Shown one piece after another: positions 23,285 to 32,130 of a stretch of 64,000 nucleotides of DNA; position 1 is the stretch's first letter, and each line of letters begins with the position of its first letter. The notes under the pieces are model-generated. The model was not told the origin of the DNA. It ran no database searches and worked only from the letters and a program-made list of their open reading frames with translations. The position numbers and the translations under genes are program-made. Source of the stretch: Girardinichthys multiradiatus (lineage: Eukaryota; Chordata; Actinopteri; Cyprinodontiformes; Goodeidae); the NCBI RefSeq assembly GCF_021462225.1, contig NC_061805.1:934001-998000 (forward strand). Direction: 5' to 3'.

Positions 23285-23501
23285 GCTCACACTCGTACTC
23301 GTCATTATCCGTTTTATCCAGGACCGGGTCGCGGGGGCAGCTGACTCAGCAGAGCCACCCAGATGTCCCACTCCCTAGACACCTCCTCCAGCTCCTCCGG
23401 GGGAAGCCCAAGGCGTTCCCAGGCCAGCCGAGAGACATAGTCCCTCCAGCGTGGGCCATCCCCTGCCTGGAACACATCTCGAGGAACATCTCCTGAGGAA
23501 G
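23285..23501 (-). mobile_element. 3' end of a Rex3/RTE-type retrotransposon (proximal piece of the split copy)
   Basis: On the minus strand this encodes the C-terminal GGTMSLGWPGNALGFPRRSW region, equivalent to the RDYVSRLAWERLG tail of fish RTE-type proteins in a shifted frame. It is followed by CCCCCGCGACCCGGTCCTGG and ATAAAACGGATAATGA, resembling the GGATAAGCGGAAGA end. The piece stops at 23501, where retroviral LTR sequence starts. The 5' portion of the same element type, same orientation, resumes at 28431, so the two are best read as one copy split by the retrovirus. Confidence 0.7.
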
Positions 23502-23832
23502 TGAAGAATATAAACTATCTATGTGGGTATTGTAAACCATCTATGTGTGTAACTGGAATGTGTGGAAATAGGGGGGTCAAGCTTAGGGAGTGAAGCATAG
23601 AACGGTCCTAGGGGAGTGAAAACATAGGGAGTGAGAAGCACAGAGAGCGCAAGGGCATAAATTGGTGAATGACAAGGGAGTACAGGATAGAGAGTCCAAG
23701 GTCGTAAACAAGTGGAGGACATGGAAGGCCGAGACAAGACAAGACAAGCTTGCTATAAGAAAACAACTAGAAATACTCCATATTTGGACATAAGCAAATG
23801 TTATGTTATACATGTGTGACATGATATATGTA

Positions 23833-25442
23833 CAGGTCCTTCTCAAAATATTAGCATATTGTGATAAAGTTCATTATTTTCCATAATGTCATGATAAAAA
23901 TTTAACATTCATATATTTTAGATTCATTGCACACTAACTGAAATATTTCAGATCTTTTATTGTCTTAATACGGATGATTTTGGCATACAGCTCATGAAAA
24001 CCCAAAATTCCTATCTCACAAAATTAGCATATTTCATCCGACCAATAAAAGAAAAGTGTTTTTAATGCAAAAAACGTCAACCTTCAAATAATAATGTACA
24101 GTTATGCACTCAATACTTGGTCGGGAATCCTGTGGCAGAAATGACTGCTTCAATGCGGCATGGCATGGAGGCAATCAGCCTGTGGCACTGCTGAGGTCTT
24201 ATGGAGGCCCAGGATGCTTCGATAGCGGCCTTTAGCTCATCCAGAGTGTTGGGTCTTGAGTCTCTCAACGTTCTCTTCACAATATCCCACAGATTCTCTA
24301 TGGGGTTCAGGTCAGGAGAGTTGGCAGGCCAATTGAGCACAGTGATACCATGGTCAGTAAACCATTTACCAGTGGTTTTGGCACTGTGAGCAGGTGCCAG
24401 GTCGTGCTGAAAAATGAAATCTTCATCTCCATAAAGCTTTTCAGCAGATGGAAGCATGAAGTGCTCCAAAATCTCCTGATAGCTAGCTGCATTGACCCTG
24501 CCCTTGATAAAACACAGTGGACTAACACCAGCAGCTGACACGGCACCCCAGACCATCACTGACTGTGGATACTTGACACTGGACTTCTGGCATTTTGGCA
24601 TTTCCTTCTCCCCAGTCTTCCTCCAGACTCTGGCACCTTGATTTTCGAATGACATGCAGAATTTGCTTTCATCCGAAAAAAGTACTTTGGACCACTGAGC
24701 AACAGTCCAGTGCTGCTTCTCTGTAGCCCAGGTCAGGCGCTTCTGCCGCTGTTTCTGGTTCAAAAGTGGCTTGACCTGGGGAATGCGGCACCTGTACCCC
24801 ATTTCCTGCACACGCCTGTGCACGGTGGCTCTGGATGTTTCTACTCCAGACTCAGTCCACTGCTTCCGCAGGTCCCCCAAGGTCTGGAATCGGCCCTTCT
24901 CCACAATCTTCCTCAGGGTCCGGTCACCTCTTCTCGTTGTGCAGCGTTTTCTGCCACACTTTTTCCTTCCCACAGACTTCCCACTGAGGTGCCTTGATAC
25001 AGCACTCTGGGAACAGCCTATTCGTTCAGAAATTTCTTTCTGTGTCTTACCCTCTTGCTTGAGAGTGTCAATAGTGGCCTTCTGGACAGCAGTCAGGTCG
25101 GCAGTCTTACCCATGATTGGGGTTTTGAGTGATGAACCAGGCTGGGAGTTTTAAATGCCTCAGGAATCTTTTGCAGGTGTTTAGAGTTAACTCGTTGATT
25201 CAGATGATTAGGTTCATAGCTCGTTTAGAGACCCTTTTAATGATATGCTAATTTTGTGAGATAGGAATTTTGGGTTTTCATGAGCTGTATGCTAAAATCA
25301 TCCGTATTAAGACAATAAAAGACCTGAAATATTTCAGTTAGTGTGCCATGAATCTAAAATGTATGAATGTTAAATTTTCATCATGACATTATGGAAAATA
25401 ATGAACTTTATCACAATATGCTAATATTTTGAGAAGGACCTG
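23833..25442 (-). mobile_element. Tc1/mariner transposon, copy 2 (complete, 1,610 bp)
   Basis: Flanked by TA at 23831-23832 and 25443-25444, with inverted ends of about 200 bp (23833-24032 and 25243-25442) starting CAGGTCCTTCTC. Same length and orientation as copy 1. It is inserted in the U3/R part of a retroviral LTR, so it postdates that retrovirus. Confidence 0.96.
24110..25114 (-). CDS. Tc1-family transposase (334 aa, DD34E), copy 2
   Basis: Intact ORF with the same domain order as copy 1: paired helix-turn-helix DNA-binding half with a GRKKCGRKRC basic stretch at about 50-58, then a DDE core with Asp148, Asp238 and Glu273. It ends in ISATGFPTKY; copies 1 and 3 have ISAKGFPTKY. Cys319 (SMPCR) replaces the Arg seen in the other two copies, and GVSPL replaces GVGPL near residue 197. 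These private changes show the copies have begun to diverge independently. No stop or frameshift is seen. There is no obvious host promoter; expression would depend on the element's own ends or the LTR flanking it. Confidence 0.93.
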   Translation of the reverse strand: MGKTADLTAVQKATIDTLKQEGKTQKEISERIGCSQSAVSRHLSGKSVGRKKCGRKRCTTRRGDRTLRKIVEKGRFQTLGDLRKQWTESGVETSRATVHRRVQEMGYRCRIPQVKPLLNQKQRQKRLTWATEKQHWTVAQWSKVLFSDESKFCMSFENQGARVWRKTGEKEMPKCQKSSVKYPQSVMVWGAVSAAGVSPLCFIKGRVNAASYQEILEHFMLPSAEKLYGDEDFIFQHDLAPAHSAKTTGKWFTDHGITVLNWPANSPDLNPIENLWDIVKRTLRDSRPNTLDELKAAIEASWASIRPQQCHRLIASMPCRIEAVISATGFPTKY

Positions 25443-25642
25443 TATATGTTGAACACACCCGTGAGACTGAATAAAACGAGCTGAAAGCAAGAGTTGATCA
25501 GAGTTGGGTTTGCAGCTGCTTGGCACTCCATTTCTCACTCTGCAGAGGCGAACATAAGTAGATTGTACTTGTGTTTATTTCACTCTTTGAAACCTGTACC
25601 CCAAATCAACGGACCCGGGGAAGCAGAGATGGCTTCGACAAT

Positions 25643-25660
25643 TGGAGGCTCGTTCGGGAT
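25643..25660 (+). promoter_or_regulatory. Retroviral primer binding site for tRNA-Pro
   Basis: The 18-mer TGGAGGCTCGTTCGGGAT differs at two positions from the tRNA-Pro primer binding site familiar from murine leukaemia virus (TGGGGGCTCGTCCGGGAT). It lies two bases after the proposed LTR end, the standard spacing. It would have primed minus-strand DNA synthesis. Confidence 0.88.
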
Positions 25661-26387
25661 TTGGAACAACAGAGGAAAGAAATTCGGACCACTGACGAGG
25701 ACCAACAGACATCAGACACGGGCTAGCTCAAACTACACAACAGGTAAGCAGAACCTGTTTAATCAAACTCTGCTTTTGGATTTTCGATAGGCTAAATTAA
25801 TATTGTGTCTGATGTCTAAGTAAGTCTGAGTCTGCCAAAACTTAAGAAAAAGAGTGTCATAAATGTTGACTAGGATTTATACTGGAATAGGAGGTTGTTT
25901 TAAACTGGCGAAAAAGATGTTGTTTTAAGAGAATTACAAGACTTAGTGGTGGTATTGTGTGGAAAAATATAGTAGTTTCTCGAACGTGGCGGTTCAGAGT
26001 ACGTCCTCGACGGAGGTCTACTGTTAGCTGGGTTTGTGGCCCGGGGAGAGTGAGAAACCCCAAATTCTACAGAAAAGTAAATATACTAAGATCAGGCATA
26101 AACACGTGGGTGTGAATGCCGTGTTTTACGTGAGTTCTGCCTCAGTAAAACCGGATTACAGATGTAATAAAAGCACAAACACATAGTCTGAGAGTAAGTC
26201 CTGTCAAGTGATATAATGAACTGTGAGCTGACATAAAATTCAGCAAGGCAGAGGTGGCCCAGCACGCGGTGCATATGGACCACAACTCCAATTACCGGTC
26301 TGGGACGAGCCTAGTCGCTGGCCTGAGCACCACTGAAGGTCCCCACCAACGCCAGAAGACAGTGGGACTGCGGACCCCCTGCTTTCT
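25661..26387 (+). other. Retroviral leader and remnant region where gag is missing
   Basis: No gag domain is readable. A splice-donor-like CAGGTAAGC occurs near 25742. The last 110 bases before the protease are in-frame-like and may be the end of gag, but no intact zinc knuckle is visible. Gag was probably removed by an internal deletion. Confidence 0.5.
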
Positions 26388-26720
26388 GTGACTGTGTCCG
26401 GAAATAGCCTTCCTTTTCTGGTGGACACTGGGGCCACATGTTCAACCATCAAACAGGCTCCTCCAAACACACTCTCCACCAGGACTACAACTGTCATGGG
26501 GTTCTCGGGGGCAAAGCAGGTCCTGCCATATACCAAGCCTTTAAAGACTGAAATTGGTGGACAAATACTGAATCAGTTATATAGTCTCCACTGACACACC
26601 AGTAAATTTACTGGGTAGAGACATGTTAATAAAACTGGGAGCAACCATTTTATGTGGGACTGATGGACTGCAGGTTTACCTGCCCAATGGCATCCAGTTA
26701 TTTTATGGCAATAACACTTC
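26388..26720 (+). pseudogene. Retroviral aspartic protease remnant
   Basis: The N-terminal part (26388-26594) has LPFLVDTGATCSTI with the catalytic D-T-G at about 26424-26432, then a VMGFSGAKQVLPYT flap-like region. The reading frame breaks near 26580. The continuation (26590-26720) has the LLGRD and LIKLGATILC words that correspond to the C-terminal helix of retroviral proteases, then LQVYLPNG. One frameshift is sufficient to explain the break. The protease would have cleaved the viral polyprotein. Confidence 0.85.
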
Positions 26721-26799
26721 TTTTTCACATGGACAGTACCTCCTCCAGCCACTGCAGGACTCAATAGCTGATATATGCTGGGTTTTGCTGCAACCTGAA

Positions 26800-27180
26800 A
26801 CCACCGCGCACAGAGGCATTCTCTCGGCTTTCCATCGGTGGAAATCCTGGGTCTCCACTCTGGCGCCCTATGTACCTCCTCCTGACCCCCCGCATGTCAC
26901 CTTGTTTTATGATAGAAATAATTGTGAATGCTACCAGGAAAGCTTTGCTGACAAGTTAGAGGGTACACACTGGGACATTGTCACCACAGACATTTATGTA
27001 GCACCAGAAGGAGTGGTGGCCGAGGTTCATTTGACTAGAGAGCAGGAAGTGTGGTTTAGGATGTGGTCTGATGGCGTGCCTCATGTCTCTTTGGCTCTGC
27101 ACCCAGGTCATGAAGCACGTGAACTTGGAGGTGTGTTAAAACGCTCCCTGAATCTACAGGATTGGCAGCCTTTGGCAACC
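26800..27180 (+). pseudogene. Extra domain between protease and RT with two HVT/SL motifs (possible 2H phosphoesterase-like fold)
   Basis: This part of the 247-codon ORF at 26623-27366 lies after the protease (residues 1-25) and before the RT. It holds PPHVTLFYD (residues 89-97, His codon at 26893) and VPHVSLALH (152-160, His codon at 27082), with 62 residues between the two His. Between them lie a KLEGTHWDI strand-like stretch and VAEVHLTREQEVWF. Gammaretroviruses such as MLV have no such insert. Two H-hydrophobic-[T/S]-hydrophobic motifs define the 2H phosphoesterases (LigT, AKAP7 and some RNA-virus accessory proteins), though their spacing is more often about 80 residues. I do not know the function. 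The segment itself is free of stops, but the polyprotein around it is broken. Confidence 0.45.
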
Positions 27181-27317
27181 CCTAACCTTTTTTATTCACC
27201 CTCAGGTAACACTTATCACATATTCAACCACTCCATGGATGTGGGCACACTGGAGCATGTTCAGTTAGACAGACACCATGGTAGGGAAAAACAGACCATC
27301 CACTGGCAGCTGCTGTT

Positions 27318-28430
27318 GTGGAAAAAATGCCTTCCACCCTCTGGGCAGAGGGGCCCACAGATGTAGGCCTGGTTCAATGTTCCCCCATTACTTTTCAGTT
27401 GACCACAGACCAACCAATATGGAAGCCCCAATACCCTCACAAGCCAGCAGCAGAACTAGGCATTAAAGATACAGTGGAAGGCCTCTGGAACTCAGGTGTT
27501 TTAGAGTCTGCACATTCCTCTTCATGGAACACACCTATTCTGCCGGTGGAGAAAAAAGGGACAGGTAAATGGCGCATGGCACATGATTTACGGGCCATAA
27601 ATGCAGCTTTGGTCACCCCTACCGTTCCCGTGCCCAATCCCTATGTGGCTCTGACAAATCTAAACCCTGACCATTTTTCTGCCTTCCATTGGCTGAGGAA
27701 TGCAGGGACATTTTTGCATTTACCTATAAATCTCATAGGTATAGATACACTCGTTTGCAGCAGGGATTTGCGCTTTCTCCAGGGATTTTCAATCAGGTTC
27801 TAAAAGACTCTCTCCGAGATTGCCTATTACCACCAAACACCACTCTGATTCAGTACGTGGATGACATCCTCCTTGCAACGCCCACTGTGGCTGAATGCTT
27901 AGAGGCAACAGCAATTGTCCTGTCACATTTGGCTAAAAAATGCTACAAGATTAGCAAACCCAAACTCCAGATCTGCAGACCAGGTTGACTTTTTGGGCAG
28001 AGTTGTTTCCCAGCCTGGCACGGGGATGTCCCCAGCTCACCAATCTGCAGTTTTGTCCCACCCAAAACCACTCTTGGTTAAGGACATGTTGTCTTTCCTA
28101 GGACTCACAGGGTATAGCAGATCTTTTGTGCCCGACTACACCGACCTCACTGCACCCCTTAGAGAGCTTGTCAAAAAACAGGGCATGAGAAATCTCACTG
28201 CCCCGCTTGAATGGACTAGAGAGGCTGAAGAAGCCTCTCGCAAGCTGCACATTTGGCACATCCAAATTACACGTTGCCCTTCCACTTGGATGTTTCTGTC
28301 ACAGCACACACAGCCAATGGTGTGCTGTTCCAGAAAAAGGGGGGGTTAGGACAGTCCTCATGTATGTAAGTGTAATGTTGGACAACATGGAAAAAAGACA
28401 TCATGAGTGCACCCGACATGCAGCAGGGAT
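27318..28430 (+). pseudogene. Retroviral reverse transcriptase remnant (motif A lost, YVDD kept)
   Basis: The segment starts near LVQCSPITFQLTTDQPIW. It includes WNTPILPVEKKGTGKWRM and DLRAIN of the fingers, then loses the motif A region around 27660-27690, where the frame changes. It resumes with FAFTYKSHRYRYTRLQQGF and ALSPGIFNQVL, and has the catalytic YVDD at 27854-27865. A frameshift near 27985 leads to the thumb (DFLGRVVSQPG, LGLTGYSRSFVPDY), and another near 28240 to the connection/RNase H beginning (YVSVMLDNMEKRHHECTRH). It ends abruptly at 28430. The motif A deletion plus frameshifts make it inactive. The pattern is that of a class I retroviral RT, not of a Gypsy element. Confidence 0.85.
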
Positions 28431-28439
28431 GGTCGAATG

Positions 28440-30040
28440 CCTTCTCCAGGTCCACAAAACACATGTGAACCGGTTGGGCAAACTCCCATAAACCCTCGAG
28501 CACCCTGTAGAGGGTATAGAGCTCGTCCAGTGTTCAACGGCCGGGACGAAAACCACAATGCTCCTCCTGAAGCCGAGGTCCGACTATCGGTCGGACTCTC
28601 CTCTCCAATACCCTGGCGAAGGCCTTACCAGGGAGGCTGAGGAGTGTGATCCCCCTGTAGTTGGAACACACCCTCCGGTCCCCCTGTCCCTGACCGCCAC
28701 GCAATGTTGAAGAGACGTGTCAACCATGACAGCCCTACAACATCCAGAGACTTGAGGTACTCAGGGCGGATCTCATCCACCCCCGAAGCCTTGCCACCGC
28801 GGAGCTTTTTAACCACCTCGGTGACTTCAGCCTGGGTGATGAAAGAGTCCAACCCCGAGTCCCCAGCCTCTGTTTCCACCATGGAATGCGTGATGGCAGG
28901 ATTGAGGAGATCCTCGAAGTACTCCTTCCACCGCCCGATAATGTCCTCAGTCGAGGTCAGCAGTCTCCCGCCCCCACTATAAACAGTGTTGGCGAAGCAC
29001 TGCTTCACCCTCCTGAGGCGACGGACGGTTTGCCAGAATCGCTTCGAGGCCAACCGGTAGTCCTTCTCCATGGCCTCACCGAACTCCTCCCAGGCCCGAG
29101 TTTTTGCCTCTGCCACAGCCCGGGCCGTAGCACGCTTGGCCTCACGGTACCCGTCAGCCACCTCAGGAGTCCCACAAGCCAACCAGAGCCGATAGGACTC
29201 CTTCTTCAGCTTAACAGCATCCCTTACTGCCGGTGTCCACCACCGGGTTCTGGGATTGCCGCCGCGACAGGCACCGCAGACCTTACGGCCACAGCTACGG
29301 GCAGCAGCATCGACAATAGATGCGGAGAACATGGTCCACTCGGACTCTATGTCTCCAACATCCCCCGGGATCTGGTCGAAGCTCTCCCGGAGGTGGGAGT
29401 TGAATACATCCCTGGCCGAGGGCTCTGCCAGGTGTTCCCAGCAGTCCACCACCGGGTTCTGGGATTGCCGCCGCGACAGGCACCGCAGACCTTACGGCCA
29501 CAGCTACGGGCAGCAGCATCGACAATAGATGCGGAGAACATGGTCCACTCGGACTCTATGTCTCCAACATCCCCCGGGATCTGGTCGAAGCTCTCCCGGA
29601 GGTGGGAGTTGAATACATCCCTGGCCGAGGGCTCTGCCAGGTGTTCCCAGCAGACCCTCACTATGCGCTTGGGCCTGCCAAGTCTGTCCAGCTTTCTCCT
29701 CCTCCAGCGGATCCAACTCACCACCAGGTGATGATCAGTGGACAGCTCAGCCCCTCTCTTCACCCGAGTGTCCAAAACATGCGGCCGAAGGTCTGATGAT
29801 ACGACAACAAAGTCGATCATCGACCTCCTGCCTAGGGTGTCCTGGTGCCAAGTCCACTGATGGACACCCTTATGTTTGAACATGGTGTTCGTTATGGACA
29901 ATCCGTGACTAGCACAGAAGTCCAATAACAAAACACCACTCGGATTCAGATCGGGGAGGCCATTCCTCCCAATCACGCCTCTCCAGGTGTCACTGTCGTT
30001 CCCCACGTGGGCGTTGAAGTCCCCCAGCACCAGGGTGGGA
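28440..30040 (-). pseudogene. Rex3/RTE-type ORF remnant: endonuclease C-terminal half and RT N-terminal half
   Basis: The endonuclease part (30030 downwards) shows [30 protein letters not shown], a [15 protein letters not shown] block and [10 protein letters not shown], so the GDFN and DHH catalytic motifs are present. The linker has RWWTPAVRDAVKLKKESY. The RT part (28625-29250) has WKEYFEDLLNP and KASGVDEIRPEYLK, then a deletion after FNIAWRSGT, and a final WEFAQPVHMCFVDLEKAFD (motif A). A 209-bp tandem duplication at 29236-29653 repeats part of the coding sequence and shifts the frame, since 209 is not a multiple of three. It is not coding-competent. Fish homologues are generally annotated as RTE or Rex3. 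Confidence 0.85.
29236..29653. repeat. Perfect 209-bp tandem duplication
   Basis: Units 29236-29444 and 29445-29653 appear identical by eye, each starting TCCACCACCGGGTTCTGGG and ending GTGTTCCCAGCAG. It lies wholly within the Rex3/RTE remnant. Confidence 0.93.
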
Positions 30041-30252
30041 CCCCGGCTCCGCCATACCGGGCGACGTCACGTGCCTCGATATTTTGTTCTTCATGAGGGA
30101 TTCTTGAACCACTCTTTGTCTGACCCATCACCTAGAGCCTGTTTGCCATGGGAGACCCTACCAGGGGCATTTAGGCCCCAGACAACATAGCCTCTAGGAT
30201 CATTTGAGCACTCAGACCCCTCCACCACGTTAAGGTGGTGGTTCAAGGAGGG

Positions 30253-30820
30253 ATCCAACAAGATAAATTGTACTTAATTACAGTAACACAAGTAAATGTA
30301 ATTTGTCACATTCCACCCCTGCTGACTTTAGTGCATCGTTGGTACAAGTCACAGATTTTCTAATTTGATGCTGCACTTTTCTAGAGGGCTCTCGTTTTTT
30401 ATCTCTCATCTTTTTAGCGCCACCTTTACATTTTATAGTTTGCTTTCACTGCATTGCTATTGCGGACTTGCTTAGTGTTGCTTACAGCACCAGTGATTGA
30501 CAGGTTATGTTCAGTGGAGGAATGACATGATGAACAAGAGCCACAGCTATTGAATGAAAAAGAGAAACAGAAATATGTCATTTATGTTGCACTATAGTAG
30601 GGACAAGGCTTTTTCGATTTGTGATTGCTGAGTTATAAGTGCCTCAGAGGCGATTTGTTTTTCCCAGGCCGGGCTTTATGGGACACGTTTTTCTGATGGC
30701 CACTGCTCACTGTCAGCCGGCTGGCCCTGTAGCACTCGTTCATGTGTTTACAGGTCCACTCCGCGGTAGCACAATGAGCAGATCTACCTGACTGGAGCAG
30801 AGAAGAGGTAGAGAAGGCAT
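30253..30820. other. Stretch without recognisable features
   Basis: No element end or coding motif is recognised between the Rex3 5' end and the L2-type fragment. Confidence 0.45.
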
Positions 30821-31572
30821 TGAGACATTGTGTCACCTAAAGAACATCTCCAGGATTAAAGGACTAATGTCTCAGCAGGACCTTGAAAAACTAATTCATG
30901 CATTCATCTTTAGTAGAATTGATTACTGCAACGGTGTCTTCACAGGTCTGCCTAAAAAGTGGATCAGACAGCTGCAGTTGATCCAGAACGCTGCTGCCCG
31001 CGTACTCACTAGAACTAAGAAAGTGGAGCACATCGGCCCGGTTCTAAAGTCTCTACACTGGCTCCCTGTAGCTCAGAGAATAGACTTTAAAATACTTCTG
31101 TTAGTCTATAAATCACTGAATGGCTTAGCACCAAAATACATTACAGACTTGTTGTCAGTGTATCAACCATCCAGACCTCTCAGGTCTTCTGGCTCAAATC
31201 TACTCTGCATACCCAGAACCAGAACCATACATGGAAAAGCAGCTTTTAGTTCTTAAGCTTCACTAATCTGGAATAAACTCCCAGAAAACTGTCAAAGCGC
31301 CGAAACCCAAATTGCTTTAATGCAAGATTAAAAACCTATTTGTTTAGAGTGGCCTTTGACTGTGCCATCTAAACATTATTAGTTAAGTTTTCAGTCCAAT
31401 TTTCTTTTCATTTTCTTATCCATCATTCACTATTCTATTCTCTTTATTTATTTATTTTTTTTAAATGACCTCTGTTGTTTGATTTTCTGTATCATTGTAA
31501 TGTTTTTCCATATGTACAGCGCCTTGAGTGCTTTGTTGCTGAAAAGCGCTATATAAATAAACTTGACTTGAC
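30821..31572 (+). mobile_element. L2-type retrotransposon 3' fragment (RT C-terminus and tail)
   Basis: The ORF at 30828-31256 encodes LIHAFIFSRIDYCNGVFTGL, LQLIQNAAARVLTRT, HIGPVLKSLHWLPVAQRIDF and LAPKYITDLLSVYQPSRPLR, the conserved C-terminal block of fish L2-type RTs. A stop replaces the codon after AAFSS, and sequence continues as WNKLP and LFRVAFDCAI-like remnants to about 31370. The tail has GCGCTATATAAATAAACTTG and two CTTGA repeats at 31545-31572. It is 5'-truncated. The function would have been target-primed reverse transcription, but the catalytic part is absent. Confidence 0.8.
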
Positions 31573-31584
31573 TTGGCAAAGCCA

Positions 31585-32130
31585 GAGCATGTTAAGTGAC
31601 TACGGGGCCGAACGCGACAGCACCTCCAAGGGCCCAACCACCGACCCACTAACCCAACGGCCACCGGGGAAATACCCAGTAGTTGCCAGTCCGCCCCTGG
31701 TTGTTAGAGATTTGGGTGTCATAATTGATGGCCAGCTGACCTTTAAAGATCATGTTGGTGCAGTATATTCAGTCAGTCTAAAAGAGCACCAATCATTCTC
31801 TGTTTGTTAAGTTCCCTTGGCTACCCTCCACAAAATATTGCCGGATATTAGCCCACAAAGTGCTTAATGGAACAGCTCCCATCTACTTTAATGCTGTTGG
31901 GGGAACTTTTGTCAGGACTCGGTCACTACAGTCATCAAGGTCAGCTAGCAGTGTTTACACCATGCTCAAGATGATCCAGACTCTTTTCATGTGTCATTCC
32001 ATGATGGTGACCTACTGAGGGGTACCAGAAAAGACAAAGATGCCCTTGTCTGTCTTCAAAAAACTCTTAATTTTCTATATGGGTCTACTGTACTGCTTAG
32101 ACCCAGCCATGGGTACATCTATTTACATAT
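31585..32130 (+). mobile_element. Second non-LTR RT C-terminal remnant
   Basis: Contains VVRDLGVIIDGQLTFKDHV, the block just before the C-terminal region in CR1/L2-type RTs. It then gives out-of-frame remnants of HKVLNGTAPIYFNAVGG and RTRSLQSSRSAS. It starts immediately after the CTTGA tail of the previous fragment. No tail of its own is obvious. Confidence 0.65.

Larger units (their letters stand above)
23502..25640 (+). repeat. 5' LTR of the endogenous retrovirus, split by Tc1 copy 2
   Basis: The proposed LTR begins TGAAGAATAT at 23502, right after Rex3 sequence, and ends CTTCGACA at 25640, two bases before the primer binding site. Without the Tc1 and its duplicated TA it is about 527 bp. 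A TATA-like CTATAAGA lies near 23754 and AATAAA at 25470-25475, so U3 lies to the left and R/U5 to the right of the Tc1, which sits between promoter and polyadenylation signal. The left boundary is inferred from the end of Rex3 similarity, not from a second LTR, and could be off by tens of bases. Confidence 0.6.
23502..28430 (+). mobile_element. Endogenous retrovirus, partial: 5' LTR, leader, broken pro-pol (contains Tc1 copy 2)
   Basis: The order is 5' LTR (split by a Tc1), tRNA-Pro primer binding site at 25643-25660, leader with a splice-donor-like CAGGTAAGC near 25742, remnant protease, an extra domain, reverse transcriptase with YVDD, and the beginning of the connection/RNase H region. 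Gag is absent or unrecognisable. The rest of pol, env and the 3' LTR are missing because sequence switches abruptly to a Rex3 fragment at 28431. The pol is interrupted by several frameshifts and a deletion in RT motif A, so it is not coding-competent. Features fit a gamma/epsilon-type (class I) fish retrovirus, judged by the tRNA-Pro PBS and pol order. Confidence 0.85.
28431..30252 (-). mobile_element. Rex3/RTE-type retrotransposon, 5' part with endonuclease and RT start
   Basis: Reads minus from 30252. The 5' end CCCTCCTTGAACCACCACCT at 30252 resembles the 5' terminus of a teleost RTE-type element. A deletion near 30050 then removes the N-terminal half of the endonuclease. It ends at 28431 inside the RT, just past the FVDLEKAFD motif, and abuts retroviral sequence. 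Having a 5' end but no 3' end is the reverse of normal LINE truncation, so a later deletion or insertion must be involved. The same-orientation 3' end at 23285-23501 is probably its other half. Confidence 0.8.

Noticed and set aside
28886..29731. 281-codon plus-strand ORF
   Set aside because: It lies antisense to the Rex3 ORF and includes the 209-bp duplication, which makes its second half repeat the first; there is no independent domain.
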